A DNA stretch of 64,000 nucleotides from positions 52,683,881 to 52,747,880 of the forward strand of contig CM071597.1 in NCBI GenBank assembly GCA_036435485.1, read 5' to 3'. A model generated the notes under the pieces. The model did no database searches and was not told where the DNA came from. It worked only from the letters and a program-made list of their open reading frames with translations. The DNA is from Saposhnikovia divaricata (lineage: Eukaryota; Streptophyta; Magnoliopsida; Apiales; Apiaceae). The translations under genes were made by a program, and so were the position numbers. Below, in pieces: positions 36,540-51,182 of this stretch; the stretch's first letter is position 1, and every line of letters begins with the position of its first letter.

Positions 36540-36900
36540 TTATCATTTTCCCTTGGCAATTATGTTCATTAAAGTTGTATCTGGACATCAGTTTTTACAA
36601 ATGTACTTACAGGTCTTATATGCACTTGCTATATGTTTACTTGACGTGTAGTGTAAAAATTTGTTCTGCTTAGGGAAATTTCGCCAATGTTGGTTACATT
36701 TCAGTCATTTTCATTTTATAATTCCCTTTACACTTTTGATATGGGAGTTTGGTTGCTTCTGTCCTTTTTCGATCATTGTTTATATGACTATTGTTCTTTC
36801 TAATTATATGTCTGAATGATATGATCCTGGAAAGTCTAATTATTTTTTTCGTTCAGGATATCTGCCAGGGCTATGAAGCTACTATCCCGTACTTCAAATG
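36540..36900. other. Non-coding interruption within the transactivator gene
   Basis: About 360 bp of AT-rich DNA full of stops separates the N-terminal from the viroplasmin-containing coding blocks. No terminal repeats or flanking duplication are seen, so whether it is an insertion or decayed viral sequence is open. Confidence 0.4.
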
Positions 36901-36901
36901 C

Positions 36902-37396
36902 TTAAAAGGCACTCTGGGAGGATTTAGGGATTTGAATTCCCCCGTTAGGTCTCAAACTTAAGTCTAAGGGATTAACTAACGTTATGGAGGTCTGTACCTC
37001 ATTCTGAATTTTTGGCAAATTCACAGCCTTCAATGGATTTGTTGAATCTTTACCTGGAGCCGTTTGCTCAGGATTTGTCACTTCTTGACTCATTTCTGAG
37101 GAAGGTGAAGTAATTTACTTTTGAGACGAAGTTGAAACTTCGTGTTGGATTTTTGCCAAATCCACAGGCGTCAACGGATTTGATATGCCTTTATCGGTAG
37201 CCGTTTGCTCCGGGCTAGTCTCAGATTCGTTCTTTGAAGAAGAAGGTTCAGAGATAATCTTTTGTTGTTCATGAAGAGAATACTTCTTCACAAATTCTAT
37301 TTTTACTCGAATTATTGAAAGTCTATTTTCCAATGATTCGTATTCTTTTAGCAAAATCATTTGTTCTGCCAATAATTTTTCTATGGAAAATTCCAT
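36902..37396 (-). pseudogene. Transactivator N-terminal part with an internal duplication
   Basis: The frame from 37396 begins MEFSIEKLLAEQMILLKEYE, a likely coiled coil like the N-termini of caulimovirid transactivators. A stretch PEQTATDKGISNPL ... KIQHEV (37115-37230) is echoed by PEQTAPGKDSTNPL ... KIQNEV (36980-37075), an imperfect tandem copy of about 150 bp. A stop at about 37115 lies between them. Confidence 0.6.
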
Positions 37397-37618
37397 ATCT
37401 TTTATCTCAAAGAAAGAGATTTCTATAGAGCAAAGCTCTTTGATCTAAGCAAAAGATCTTTGGTGTAGAGAGGATGTTTGGTGTTTGGTGTGGTTTGCAA
37501 ATGCTGAATTCCTCTTCTATTTATAGGCCTGAAATGCCTTGGACACCTGCAATAGGATGTGACATGACTCTGTATAGTTTTATTTTCCATACCTTTTACT
37601 TTTGCTGATATTCCCTTG

Positions 37619-38030
37619 TTAAGAAGTCGGCAAGACAATTCTTAACTCCATCAAGGTGTTCAACCTCGAAGCTGTATCTGGAAAACCATTGCTGCCATCG
37701 CACAAGTCTTCCTTGCTTATTATCTCCTTCATCTTTATTTTAAGGAAATAAGTAAAATTCTTATTATCAGTCCTGACAATAAATTCAACAGGGGTTAGAT
37801 AAATAGAGAATTTTGTAATAGCTCTTTTGACCGCCAAGTATTCTTTCTCATTAGAATGATATCTTGTTTCTGCGTCTTTAAAGCTTCCTGATGCATATCT
37901 GCATATTAATTCTTGTTTATCAGAATTAATGGATTTGAGAACTCCACCCAATGTTTATCGGATGCGTCTGTTTCTACAATAAACTTGTCTCTAGGCTCTG
38001 GATGTAAGTAGTAGGTGGATAGAAGTTACC
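37619..38030 (-). pseudogene. Pararetroviral RNase H remnant of pol
   Basis: A short stretch with ETDASD near 37980 is followed, after a frame change, by CRYASGSFKDAETRYHSNEK (near 37870), FIVRTDNKNF and a tail ending at 37619. These are RNase H motifs of caulimovirid polymerases. The RT catalytic region is absent. Confidence 0.8.
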
Positions 38031-38060
38031 TTTGTTTCTTACTGGCATTTTCTTTGTTCC

Positions 38061-38411
38061 TCAAGTTAATGCAAACGGGTTTTCGTTGGCATGTACTTCA
38101 TGTTCTTGTTTATACATTCTGAACGTTTGTTTTTGTTGTTGAACAAAGTCTTCGTCTGATGTATCTTCTGTTTGTTGAGAATCTGATTCTGGTGAACTAA
38201 ATTCTTCAATAACATTCAAATAATTAGTAGAATTAAATCCAAATAAAGACCGTAATTCTAAATTATTTGTTACTTGTTGATTAGCTAGATCATTGTCTTT
38301 TAATCCAAGTAATTCCATTGCTTTAGCAAATTGTTCTTCTTGATGGTCATCTTGAATTTCTGATTCAAGAACTTCCCAAAAGATTTTTTCTATGTCTTGC
38401 ATATAGTTCAT
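38061..38411 (-). pseudogene. Small acidic pararetroviral ORF, start of the deleted block
   Basis: 116 residues from ATG 38411, overlapping the stop of the preceding ORF. It is acidic and Q/S/D-rich, ending ENPFALT. Position suggests a virion-associated protein or the acidic N-terminus of the coat protein; the frame stops where the large deletion begins. Confidence 0.5.
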
Positions 38412-38794
38412 ATTTTCTTATTAGAAACAGAACCAAATGGCCAAGTCATACTGTTCGGAATTTTACCTGTTCCGAGTTCTTCGTTTCCTACATCATGGTT
38501 AGGATAACTGTATCGATAACGGCTTTTACCTTTATCTTTGTTACCTTGTTTTGATGTGAGAACAATTTGTTTTTCTTCCGAGGTCTTTGGTTGTTTACCA
38601 ATTACTTCAAAAGTTTCCTTATTGCTTTGATAATCTTGAATTGTTGTCTTCAACTCTGTGATTATCTTTGCAGCAACAGCTTCAATGTTACCTTTGACAT
38701 CATTATCTACATTTTTCTTAAGCAAAGCTAAAATTTTTGTTAGCTGGGGCTTAACATTGTTGTTGAAATCCTCAATTAACTCTTTAAGGCTCAT
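38408..38794 (-). CDS. Pararetroviral small ORF after the movement protein
   Basis: 128 residues starting MSLKELIEDFNN, mostly helical and K/Q-rich. It begins two bases after the movement-protein frame ends and overlaps the next ORF by 4 bp, the tight packing usual in caulimovirids. Position suggests an ORF II/III-type protein; no motif proves it. Confidence 0.5.
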   Translation of the reverse strand: MSLKELIEDFNNNVKPQLTKILALLKKNVDNDVKGNIEAVAAKIITELKTTIQDYQSNKETFEVIGKQPKTSEEKQIVLTSKQGNKDKGKSRYRYSYPNHDVGNEELGTGKIPNSMTWPFGSVSNKKI

Positions 38795-38796
38795 TT

Positions 38797-39752
38797 TTAA
38801 ATGATACTAGCAAATTTGTCTGATAGATCATTTATTCTTTGGGACATGCTTCTATAGAGGATATCGTTTCCTTCTGGTAAGGGTTCTCTAATAGCAAGAT
38901 TTCCTTTAGCTCTAAAGCTTCTTCTAGGTTTTTCCTGTAAAGAAGGTTTATTTCTAGCAATGTCAATTGCCCAAGTATGGTCTGTAGGAGTCAATTCTGC
39001 AAATTGTTTATCTTCTACTGAACCTACTTCAGAGAATACGTCGTCTAATTCGATGTATTCCTTTTTCTTATAGTCAATACTATGATGACTATTAACTAAA
39101 GCATAAGCAACTAAATAAGTGATGCTAAATACTTTATCGCCTATTTGCATCAAATCTTTTCTTTCAAAATCATGAATAAAAAAAAAATTTGATCAAATCT
39201 TTCAGTATCCAAACTAACTGCGTATTTGGGATATACTGTAAACATGAATTTTTGGTGTGCTAAATTACCTCTAGCAGCACCTAAAATACTGTCATTTCTT
39301 GGTATAATTCGATTATCCAGCAAAGCCATTTTTATTGGAGAATCTATATCTTCAGGGAATTCAGATTTTATCAAAATCTTAACAGCTCCTAAATGAACCA
39401 TAGAGATTGTTGATCTAGTCTTTGAATCCATTTTCTGTAATTGTCTATTAATCTGTTCTTTAGTGATTAAAGGCAAATACACTTTTCCTGTGGTATCTTT
39501 TATATCTACATGCATTTCTTTCGTAGATACATAATAAAAGATATTATTTTTTCTTTTTAATCGATCCAACCAAGGAACATTAAAAATAGTTTCTTTTTTT
39601 AAATCAAGCTTTGTGCTCCTGATTTTAGAAATTAAATCATGTTTTATTAGAAAACTAGCTTGAAAGCCTTTTTCTGATTTGGAAAACTCGATTTCTAAAT
39701 TATCAGAAGTTTCCTCTTCAGGAATCTGATTTTTCTCTTTTAAAAGATTCAT
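38797..39752 (-). pseudogene. Pararetroviral movement protein, one frameshift
   Basis: Two abutting frames (39752-39150 and 39153-38797) make one protein-sized unit of about 315 codons. They are broken next to an A/T homopolymer at about 39178-39187. TVYPKYAVSLDTERFDQ lies before the break and GDKVFSITYLVAYALVNSHH after it; this last block is typical of 30K-family caulimovirid movement proteins, which open plasmodesmata. It starts 20 bp downstream of the primer site. Confidence 0.75.
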
Positions 39753-39771
39753 TTTAAAAGAATGTTAACTA

Positions 39772-39784
39772 GGCTCTGATACCA
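39772..39784 (-). other. Met-tRNA primer binding site of the pararetrovirus
   Basis: The minus strand reads TGGTATCAGAGCC, as used by caulimovirids for minus-strand DNA synthesis. Confidence 0.8.
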
Positions 39785-40086
39785 AGTTTTGGCGGAACAA
39801 AGGGTTTTCCAATTGTTTTTAGAACAATGTGGAATTGCTTTTAGGACATGTGGAAACATATATATATGCAGCATGCATGTGGAAATGCACCAAGTATAAT
39901 GAGAAAAGACTTAGTGGGTAAATAGGGCAAAAAAATAGAAAAAGACATATAGGGCCATACTTTGTCTAAAGTAGGCATTTTGGTAAATTTCTCTAATGCC
40001 ACGACTTAGTGAACTAATTCTAATAAAATTTTGAAAATTCAAATTAGATACCTAATTCTTTTAAAATCCCAAATTTGAAATCCAAA
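39785..40086. other. Non-coding DNA upstream of the pararetroviral copy
   Basis: AT-rich. It includes imperfect direct repeats (CAATTGTTTTTAGAACA / GGAATTGCTTTTAGGACA). It may contain some viral leader left of the primer site; the boundary cannot be set. Confidence 0.4.
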
Positions 40087-40095
40087 AAGATGATT

Positions 40096-40952
40096 GGGTT
40101 AAATATCAAAGTGGTAACTGAAGTGGAAGCCGTATATCAATTCGTTCACCGATCTTTTATGGGTATCATTTGAATCACTAAAGTCATACTTCCTCCGTCC
40201 CGAATTATGTGACATGGTTTGACTTTCACGGAGATTAAGAAAATGTAGTAAAAAAAGAATAAAGTTAGTTGAAAAGTGGGTAAAGTGGTGGGACCTATTA
40301 ATTTTTAATAATAGATTTGAGATAGTGTAAGAAAGTAGTGGGTGTAATAGTGTTTAAATGAGTATAAAATAGAGAAGTAGTGGGTGTAATAGTGAAAAGT
40401 AGTGTTCAAAAATAGTAAGTATAATAGGTTCATTCTTTTTGGGACGTCCCAAAAAGGAATAAGGTTCATATAAAATGGGACGGGGGGAGTAATAAATATC
40501 AAATGGATATCTTGAAAATATATTCGAGAAGTAAAAATAATTTTTCATTGAGTTCTACACATTTTTCTTACATGCTTTCATAACCAAAAGAAATATTAAT
40601 AATTTATTATTTCTGATAATATATTTAGATTTTTATAAATTCATTTAATATTTATTTTTAACTTTATTGCCATTTTCCTTGTTTTAATTAAAAATAAATA
40701 GTAAATAAACTTTTTAAATTCTAAATATATTATCAAAAATACTAAAATTCATAACCTTTCATTTGATTATAATAACATTTAAGAAAAATATGTAGAATTC
40801 GATGAAAAATTAATTTTATTTCTCGAGTACATATATAGAAGTATTTGTTTGATATTTATTATGATTTTAATGATTCAAATGATATACCTGAAAGATCAAT
40901 GAATAAATTGATATATAATTTCCACTTTAGTGACCACTTTGATATTTAACAA
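40096..40952. mobile_element. Mutator-type fold-back MITE with long inverted arms
   Basis: The left end GGGTTAAATATCAAAGTGG is matched in reverse by the right end (CCACTTTGATATTTAAC, 40934-40950). The two arms stay alignable for about 270 bp each almost to the centre near 40680, once the nested Stowaway copy is removed. Flanks AAGATGATT (40087-40095) and AAAATGATT (40953-40961) look like a 9-bp target duplication with one mismatch, as for Mutator-like elements. No coding. Confidence 0.75.
40189..40489. mobile_element. Stowaway MITE (Tc1/mariner-type), 301 bp
   Basis: The ends CTTCCTCCGTCCC and GGGACGGGGGGAG are the Stowaway terminal inverted repeats, flanked by TA at 40187-40188 and 40490-40491. 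It sits inside the left arm of the Mutator-type fold-back element, so it came later. Confidence 0.93.
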
Positions 40953-40961
40953 AAAATGATT

Positions 40962-41145
40962 ACAAACATTTTGACCAATAATGATGAATTTAGAAGACAA
41001 AAGTAAAAAGAGTCCAACTAAAGTCCGTCCTTATAGGAGGCGCGTCTGATCCGCACAAAAAAACAGCTTGGCGGCGACACCACACTCCCCATCCACTCCA
41101 CTACACCACACCTACCTACTACACCTTCCGACCCGATCAAACCAA
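40962..41145 (+). promoter_or_regulatory. Upstream region of the AIM32-like gene
   Basis: The 184 bp between the fold-back element and ATG 41146 change from AT-rich to C-rich (about 41040-41140), as expected for a 5' UTR. No clear TATA box is seen, so any proximal promoter would overlap the transposon arm. Confidence 0.35.
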
Positions 41146-45373
<4,228 letters not shown>

Positions 45374-46282
45374 ATCTACACATTGGGCAATGTGGTGATG
45401 TCTCCTTTTATCTTGGTAGCATAGTAGGGTCCTCCAGGGACACCCCACTGCATGGTATTGTTTTTGTATATGCACAAGTAAAAGAAAGTAATAGTTCAAT
45501 GTGTCCGGATCTGAACTTGAATTCTGTAATATTCAAGTAAATATGTTTTTAGCATGTTCCTTGTTCAAATCCTTGGCAGACAGAAACTTCTACTGAGACC
45601 GAAGTAGCTTAATGAATTTCTGAGAACTAGTCAATTGTCTAGTATCCAAAAACCGTTTCTTAGAAAATGCAGAACTATTCTCCATCCAGTTTTTTTCAAG
45701 AAAAAGTTTGGAAAGATTGTCAACCCACATTTTTAATTTGGATGGTGAAACTTGCAATTAGTTTATAATCACAAGTACAATTATATTTTTGGCTTTGGTT
45801 TTATTAATGTTTTGCTTAAATAAATTTGATTTTGGTTTGGTTTAAAATCAAATGTTTACTCTGAGGTATTGTTTCAAAAATCTGACACCCGTCTTTCACC
45901 AATTTTAGATCACCGATTGCTTTGTTTATATCTTTTTTTTAAGTCTAAAGTTTTTGTTCTTAATCAATACTTTCTATTTTTTCGTACCATTCAATTTTTT
46001 AATAATTTTCTTTTTGAAACGTGTTATTCATTTCTTAATATTTTCCAATTTTCTTTTTTTTTTTTATAAATTAGCTAAACACATGTAGAAAAATTTATTG
46101 GGTTGGCTAAGCAAAGGAAAGAAGATCAAATTCGAACCTAGAACTTTTAACTATTGCTTTATGGCTAAAACTATGCAAATTGACATTCTAGGCATAGTGG
46201 TGGGACAAGGAGGAACTAAGGAATCAAGACTAGAATTTCGGAGCCAAAAATTTAAGTACAGCATATTTTTTCAAGCACAGAC
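45374..46282. other. 3' region of the AIM32-like gene and intergenic DNA
   Basis: The 3' UTR is expected to start here; no single poly(A) signal stands out. From about 45700 the sequence is T-rich with no supported ORF. TGGCTAAGC (46104) and ATTCGAACC (46132) resemble Pol III A and B boxes of a SINE, but the spacing is short. Confidence 0.4.
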
Positions 46283-46410
46283 TTTTTTTTTTTTGCCAGA
46301 AAATAAAGCAATTTTTATTTAATAAATCATAACACAGTCGGGATAAACCCCCGACTGTTAATACAACCAGATTAGAAAATAAATAATAAATTAAAAATAA
46401 TTAATTAATT
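46283..46410 (-). mobile_element. LINE 3' end with poly(A) tail
   Basis: The minus strand reads a LINE-type tail (GGTTGTATTAACAGTCGGGG ... TTATGATTTATTAAAT ... TTTTCTGGC) ending in a 12-base A run (46283-46294 as T). A related tail occurs at 63247-63290. The 5' limit is unclear. Confidence 0.6.
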
Positions 46411-47139
46411 TGTTCCCGGATCATTTAACACATAAATATTCATTGTTGATCAATATGCAATGCACATATACCATGATCATCATATGTCATTTCTTAGAGT
46501 TCTATATGCACAACATTACTAGAGGCACCTCATTACTTCTAGTAGCTGTCATTCCAATTCAGAAATAGCTTCAAGCTAAGCTTTTAGCCGGTAAACAAAT
46601 TTGGTTAAATTATCGGGTATTAACGCATCCACGGTTCAACGCATCCTCAATATCATTGATTACCGTTTTGCTCGCTGATCGACGAACTCAGCCAAGATTC
46701 CGATATTTTTCTATTCGGGTTTGAGTTATTGTTTATCTTTCCTCATCCATATATATACACTTATATACACACACACATATACACAAGATTTAAAGTTATC
46801 AATATTTGAGATTTGATTGCTTGCCCTTTTGCTGTTAATTTTAATATTTTTAAAATTTACGTGCTTAAACTTATCTTCTTTTTTGTTATGATTGTAGAAA
46901 ATTTTGATTTTGAGATGAATTTTATGCTGTTATAATCCTTTTGGTTTGTTAAAGAGGATTTTATACTTTGATTTGTGTGTTTTGATCTTTTGTTCTGTTT
47001 AGTTCTTATTCAATAATCAACATGATTCATCTCTATAACTAATAATAATTCAAATTCTTACTAATCACACAAATCTTGCATCTTACTGATATATACACAT
47101 AAATAAGTTATCGATCAATTCGACGATTCATATCAAAAG
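46411..47139. other. Intergenic DNA, possible promoter and leader of the split 46-codon ORF
   Basis: AT-rich, with TATATATA/CACACA runs at about 46749-46785. A gene promoter could lie here but no further support is seen. Confidence 0.3.
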
Positions 47140-47277
47140 ATGAATGACCGTGGGTTCAAGAGATGGGTTGGTTTTTTGGTTCGCCGGAAAAATATTGACG
47201 CTGCCGGACTTGTTGATTTCTTGGCTGTTAACTTGATTAAACTTGCTGGTTGGTGTGATTTCCCTTTAATTGCTCCT
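47140..47277 (+). pseudogene. 46-codon ORF split before its stop codon by a copia element
   Basis: ATG 47140 opens MNDRGFKRWVGFLVRRKNID, followed by a hydrophobic middle (LVDFLAVNLIKLAGW) and FPLIAP. Removing the copia element and one copy of CTCCT puts TAA (50626-50628) directly in frame after the last codon. This may be a small basic/amphipathic peptide or an exon; no family was recognised. It could be chance, but the exact fit of frame and stop is suggestive. Confidence 0.35.
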
Positions 47278-47408
47278 TGTTAGTAGTAATGTGTAGTGAC
47301 ATCACTCAAGTTGTTAGTGACATCATTTAGTTAGTTAGTTAGAATGTCAACTCCATTATATAAACAGATCTTGTAACAACTTTCTAATCAAGTAATGTAA
47401 TTCCTTAT

Positions 47409-47491
<83 letters not shown>

Positions 47492-47523
47492 TTCATTCTA
47501 TCTGCACATTATGCAGATTGTCA
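47278..47523 (+). repeat. 5' LTR of the truncated copia element
   Basis: Starts TGTTAGTAG and ends CAGATTGTCA. It has a TATA-like CCATTATATAAAC near 47352 and a (CT)n run at about 47417-47487 in its 3' part. Confidence 0.85.
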
Positions 47524-47536
47524 TGGTATCAGAGCC
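47524..47536 (+). other. Met-tRNA primer binding site of the truncated copia element
   Basis: TGGTATCAGAGCC directly abuts the LTR end. Confidence 0.92.
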
Positions 47537-47774
47537 ATACCGAGCTCCAATCTTCATCTTCCACATCATATCTGTATATATATCTTTATTTAATTGTTCA
47601 ATCCGCAACTCTTTGTATCAATTTGTGAATCTGTTTTGATTCTAATCTCAGCTTATCTTCTTGATCAAGACGTGATTGTTCTTGTTCATACTCACTTTTG
47701 ATCTTGTTTTCATTTCTGTTAATCGATCTGTGTGTATCGATCTGTTTGATCTGCAATCTTGATCTTGATTGTTA

Positions 47775-50628
47775 ATGGCGTATTCATATGCTGCTGCAAG
47801 TACTGGTATGACGACAGCGTCTTCTTCTTCATCTACAACAGGTGTTGTTGATGGTAATCATCCATACTTTCTGAACAACTCAGATAATCCAGGTACTCCT
47901 TTAGTTTCTCAACTACTTACTGAGAGCAATTATCATCAATGGAGTAGGTCAGTGTCAATTGCTCTTTCGGCAAAGTCAAAACTAGGATTTGTTGATGGTT
48001 CTACACCTAAACCGACTGGTAATTCTGTGCATCTTGCTATATGGAATCGATGCAACGATATGGTTGTATCATGGCTTTTGAATGCTATTTCTACTGATAT
48101 TAGAAATAGTGTTGCTTATCTTGCTATTGCAAAACAGATTTGGGATGATTTAGCAATGAGATTTGCTCAAACTAATATGCCTCGTACTTTTCAATTACGT
48201 AAGGATTTAGCATCTATTCATCAAGGCAATCTGTCAATCACTTCATACTTTACAAAGTTTAAGACTCTTGTAGCTGAATTGGATAATCTTGCACCTATTC
48301 CCAAATGTATCTGCACAGCTAATTCCTGCACATGTCAAAACACTCAGAAACTGGATAAATATGAGGAAGGAATTAAGCTTAGTCAATTTTTAATGGGCCT
48401 TGGTGATCAGTTTACAGCAGTAAGAGGTCAAATCTTGTTAATGACTCCCATACCTTCACTAAATCAAGCTTTCTCAATGTTACTACAAGAAAAATCACAA
48501 CGAGAGTTTTCAACAGGCTCTTATAATCCTGTTACAGAAAACATGGCAATGCATGTTAAGTACAACAATACTTTTAAGCCTAAGAATGGAGGCATCTCTG
48601 GTTCAAAGAAAACTTCAGATATTTCCTCTCTGTTTTGTGACTACTGTCAGAACACAGGTCATACTCGAGACAAATGCTTCTGTTTACATGGTTATCCAGA
48701 ATGGCACAAATTTCATGGGAAACCTAAGCCCAAACCAAGAAAACTTCAGTCTACTGGTTTTAAGCATGCTGCAGCTGCTCATGTATCTTCAAACTCTGTT
48801 AATGCTGTTACTCAGAATGATACTAACATGTTTGAATTGTCTCAAAAGGAGGTGCAAACTAGTGTGTTCTCAGAATCTCAATATCAACAATTGGAAAAAA
48901 TGATTCAGGACAGCATCAAGCAGGCTACTACTACCTCTCAAGCTGTACAGCTTTCTGGTATGCATCACTATACCTTTAATGTTGTGTCTGCAACTGCAAT
49001 AAGTGCTAATGCAACTATTACAAATAATCTTTTAGCTGCTTATGACTGGATAATTGATTCAGGGACTACAAATCACATCACCTTCAATTCTAACCTACTT
49101 AGTAATTCCAAATCTGTCAATTCTGTTCTTCACCTTCCTAATAACACTACTGTTCCTATCGCTCATATTGGTAGTGTAATTCTCACTGAAGACATTACTT
49201 TACTTCATGTTCTTTGTGTCCCCTCATTTCATTGCAATCTGATCTCTATAGCTCAACTTGCAAAACAACTTTCATGTCATATCTTCTTTACTGAGCATTC
49301 CTGTATACTGCAGGACCTTATCTTGAAGAGGGAGAAAGAGATTGGTAAATTGAGAGATGGACTTTACAAGTTACAAATCTCTGCTATCTCTATACTGAGT
49401 GCTCAAAATCAAATGTCTAGCTCTGTCTCACCTCTAAGTTGTAATGCTAGTCATTCAAATACTTGTACTGATAAAACTCATTTGTGGCATATCAGGATGG
49501 GTCACCCTTCTGCAGATGTTTTACATAGATTACCTACTGTTAAGAACAAAGATTGTAATTTCTCTGCTTGTGACATTTGTCATTTTTCAAAACAACATAG
49601 ACTTGTGTTTCCTGTTAGTGATTCTGTTAGCACAGCTCTATTTGATATTATTCATGTTGATGTTTGGGGTCCTTACGAGCAAGTTACTCATAACAAATGT
49701 AGCTACTTTCTTACCATTATAGATGATTTCTTTAGGGCAACTTCGATTTTTCTGTTTCAAAATAAGACTCAAGTTTCAAACCTTCTGAAACACTTTATTG
49801 CTTATGTATCCAATCAATTCAAAACTACCATTAATACTCTCAGGTCAGATAATGGTACTGAGTTTTTAAATCAAGAAGTTAAAAATTTGCTTGATCTAGC
49901 TGGTATTGTTCACCAGACTAGTTGTGCTTATTCACCAGCAAAATGGCAAAGTTGAAAGAAAACATCAACACTTACTTGCCACTGCTAGAGCATTAAAGTT
50001 TCAGTCTCAACTGCCAAACTCTTTTTGGGGTGATTTTGTGTTAACTGCTACACATCTTATCAATTTACTTCCAACCAAAACCTTATCTTATAAAACTCCT
50101 TTCAAAATCCTTTATAATAAGACACCTAACTATGATCATCTAAAAGCATTTGGTTGTCTATGCTATGCAACTAATGTCTCTTCTACATCTGATAAGTTAG
50201 GTCCTAGAGCTATCAAAGGCATTTTTCTTGGTTATCCATATGCAAAGAAAGGTTACAGAATTTTTTATTTAGAGTCTAGGAAGACTTTCATATCAAGAGA
50301 TGTACATTTTATTGAAACTATATTTCCCTTTTCATCTTTGGCTTCTCATGCTATTCCTCTTTTTCCTCTATCTGAGGAATTTTCCGAGAATACATCTCTT
50401 CCTATAACCATACCTCAAACTTCTGCTGACACTACAACATCATCAACTATTCCTATCATTCCCACTGCTACTATTCCAATTGTTAGTACTCGACCTATAA
50501 GACATAAATCTGTTCCTACAAAGTTCAAAGATTATGTTGGTTTGCCTTCTACTTCAACAGCTACTTCTGCTACTTGTATATATCCTATACAAGATCACAT
50601 TTCTTATAATAAGATTGTCACTCCTTAA
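47775..50628 (+). pseudogene. gag-pol: Copia gag-protease-integrase, one frameshift, RT missing
   Basis: From about ATG 47775: gag N-terminus (LTESNYHQWSRSVSIALSAK), UBN2-like core, CCHC-like box (CDYCQNTGHTRDKCFCLHGY), protease WIIDSGTTNHIT (near 49050), integrase zinc finger (HLWHIRMGH ... CDICHFSKQ), and core D/D/E in IIHVDVWGPY, RSDNGTEF and GKVERKHQHL. A 2-bp loss near 49938 shifts the frame between SP and QQNGKVERK. The domain that follows the integrase ends ISYNKIVTP at the deletion junction. Ty1/copia order is IN before RT, so everything after IN is absent. Confidence 0.9.
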
Positions 50629-51180
50629 TTTATGCATGATAGTTATTTTTTCTGCATGATAATACATTAATATCTTTTAATGTGTTTTAAATGGCTGGCT
50701 TTTGTTAAGGCATTTTTTAAGGAAATTTAATTAATTTTCAGTTGCTGTTGAATGTCAATATTTGTTTTTATTGCTCTTAAATGAAATCTTTTAGTAATTA
50801 GTTTATTTTAAATTTAAAACAACAAATATTTTGATGGCTATGTCAATTTAGTTGGATGTCTTGTGCCTTATGGCTTTTGAACTATATCTGGGTTTCTGTT
50901 ATCTGTCGTCAGTGGACGAATTTTGTACCATTTTTGAAGGCTATAATTGTTGGCATATTTGTATCATTTTTGGCGGCCATAATTGGTGGCATATTTGTGC
51001 TTTTAAGAAGCAATTTAATGTCATTTATGATGACTAATATATTTATGATGACCAATTTTGGGATATTTTGGTGGCATATTATTGAAGGTTATTGTTTTGT
51101 CATATTTGTAATTGATAATTATTTATTTTATAAATATCGAAGCTTTAAATGAAATTTTATTTTATATGGTTCTTGATTTA
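50629..51180 (+). other. AT-rich DNA after the copia element with one hydrophobic frame
   Basis: A 98-codon frame (50856-51152) is strongly hydrophobic (FLKAIIVGIFVSFLAAIIGG) and is partly built from a short internal duplication (GGCATATTTGT twice). It could be the 3' region of the disrupted locus. Not called as a gene. Confidence 0.3.
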
Positions 51181-51182
51181 CA

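Larger units (their letters stand above)
34423..39784 (-). mobile_element. Endogenous pararetrovirus (Caulimoviridae-like), internally deleted
   Basis: Minus-strand order: Met-tRNA primer site, movement protein, two small ORFs, RNase H remnant, transactivator/viroplasmin, TATA box and poly(A) signal, small ORF. This is the caulimovirid order with a transactivator gene, so it is not badnavirus-like. Coat protein, protease and most of the reverse transcriptase are missing between 38061 and about 38020. Frameshifts, an interruption of the transactivator and stops show an old, inert copy. It begins at the primer site, the usual origin of caulimovirid maps. The genus cannot be fixed by eye. Confidence 0.85.
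47278..50620 (+). mobile_element. Ty1/copia retrotransposon, 3' half deleted
   Basis: CTCCT duplications at 47273-47277 and 50621-50625 bound the element. A 246-bp 5' LTR (47278-47523, TGTTAG...TTGTCA) is followed by a Met-tRNA primer site and a gag-protease-integrase frame. RT, RNase H and nearly all of the 3' LTR are missing. Only the terminal AGATTGTCA of the 3' LTR (50612-50620) remains before the target duplication. Confidence 0.88.

Noticed and set aside
34302..40003. GCCACG on both sides of the pararetroviral region as an insertion duplication
   Set aside because: A 6-bp match 5.7 kb apart is weak, and caulimovirid integrations are not expected to leave a fixed duplication.
41068..41145. 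Upstream extension of the AIM32-like protein
   Set aside because: It would need a TTG start; the first in-frame ATG is 41146.
46104..46141. Possible SINE with Pol III A and B boxes
   Set aside because: The A-to-B spacing is short and no poly(A) end or target duplication was found.
50856..51152. 98-codon very hydrophobic frame, possible membrane protein
   Set aside because: AT-rich and partly built from a short duplication; hydrophobic translation is expected from T-rich DNA.
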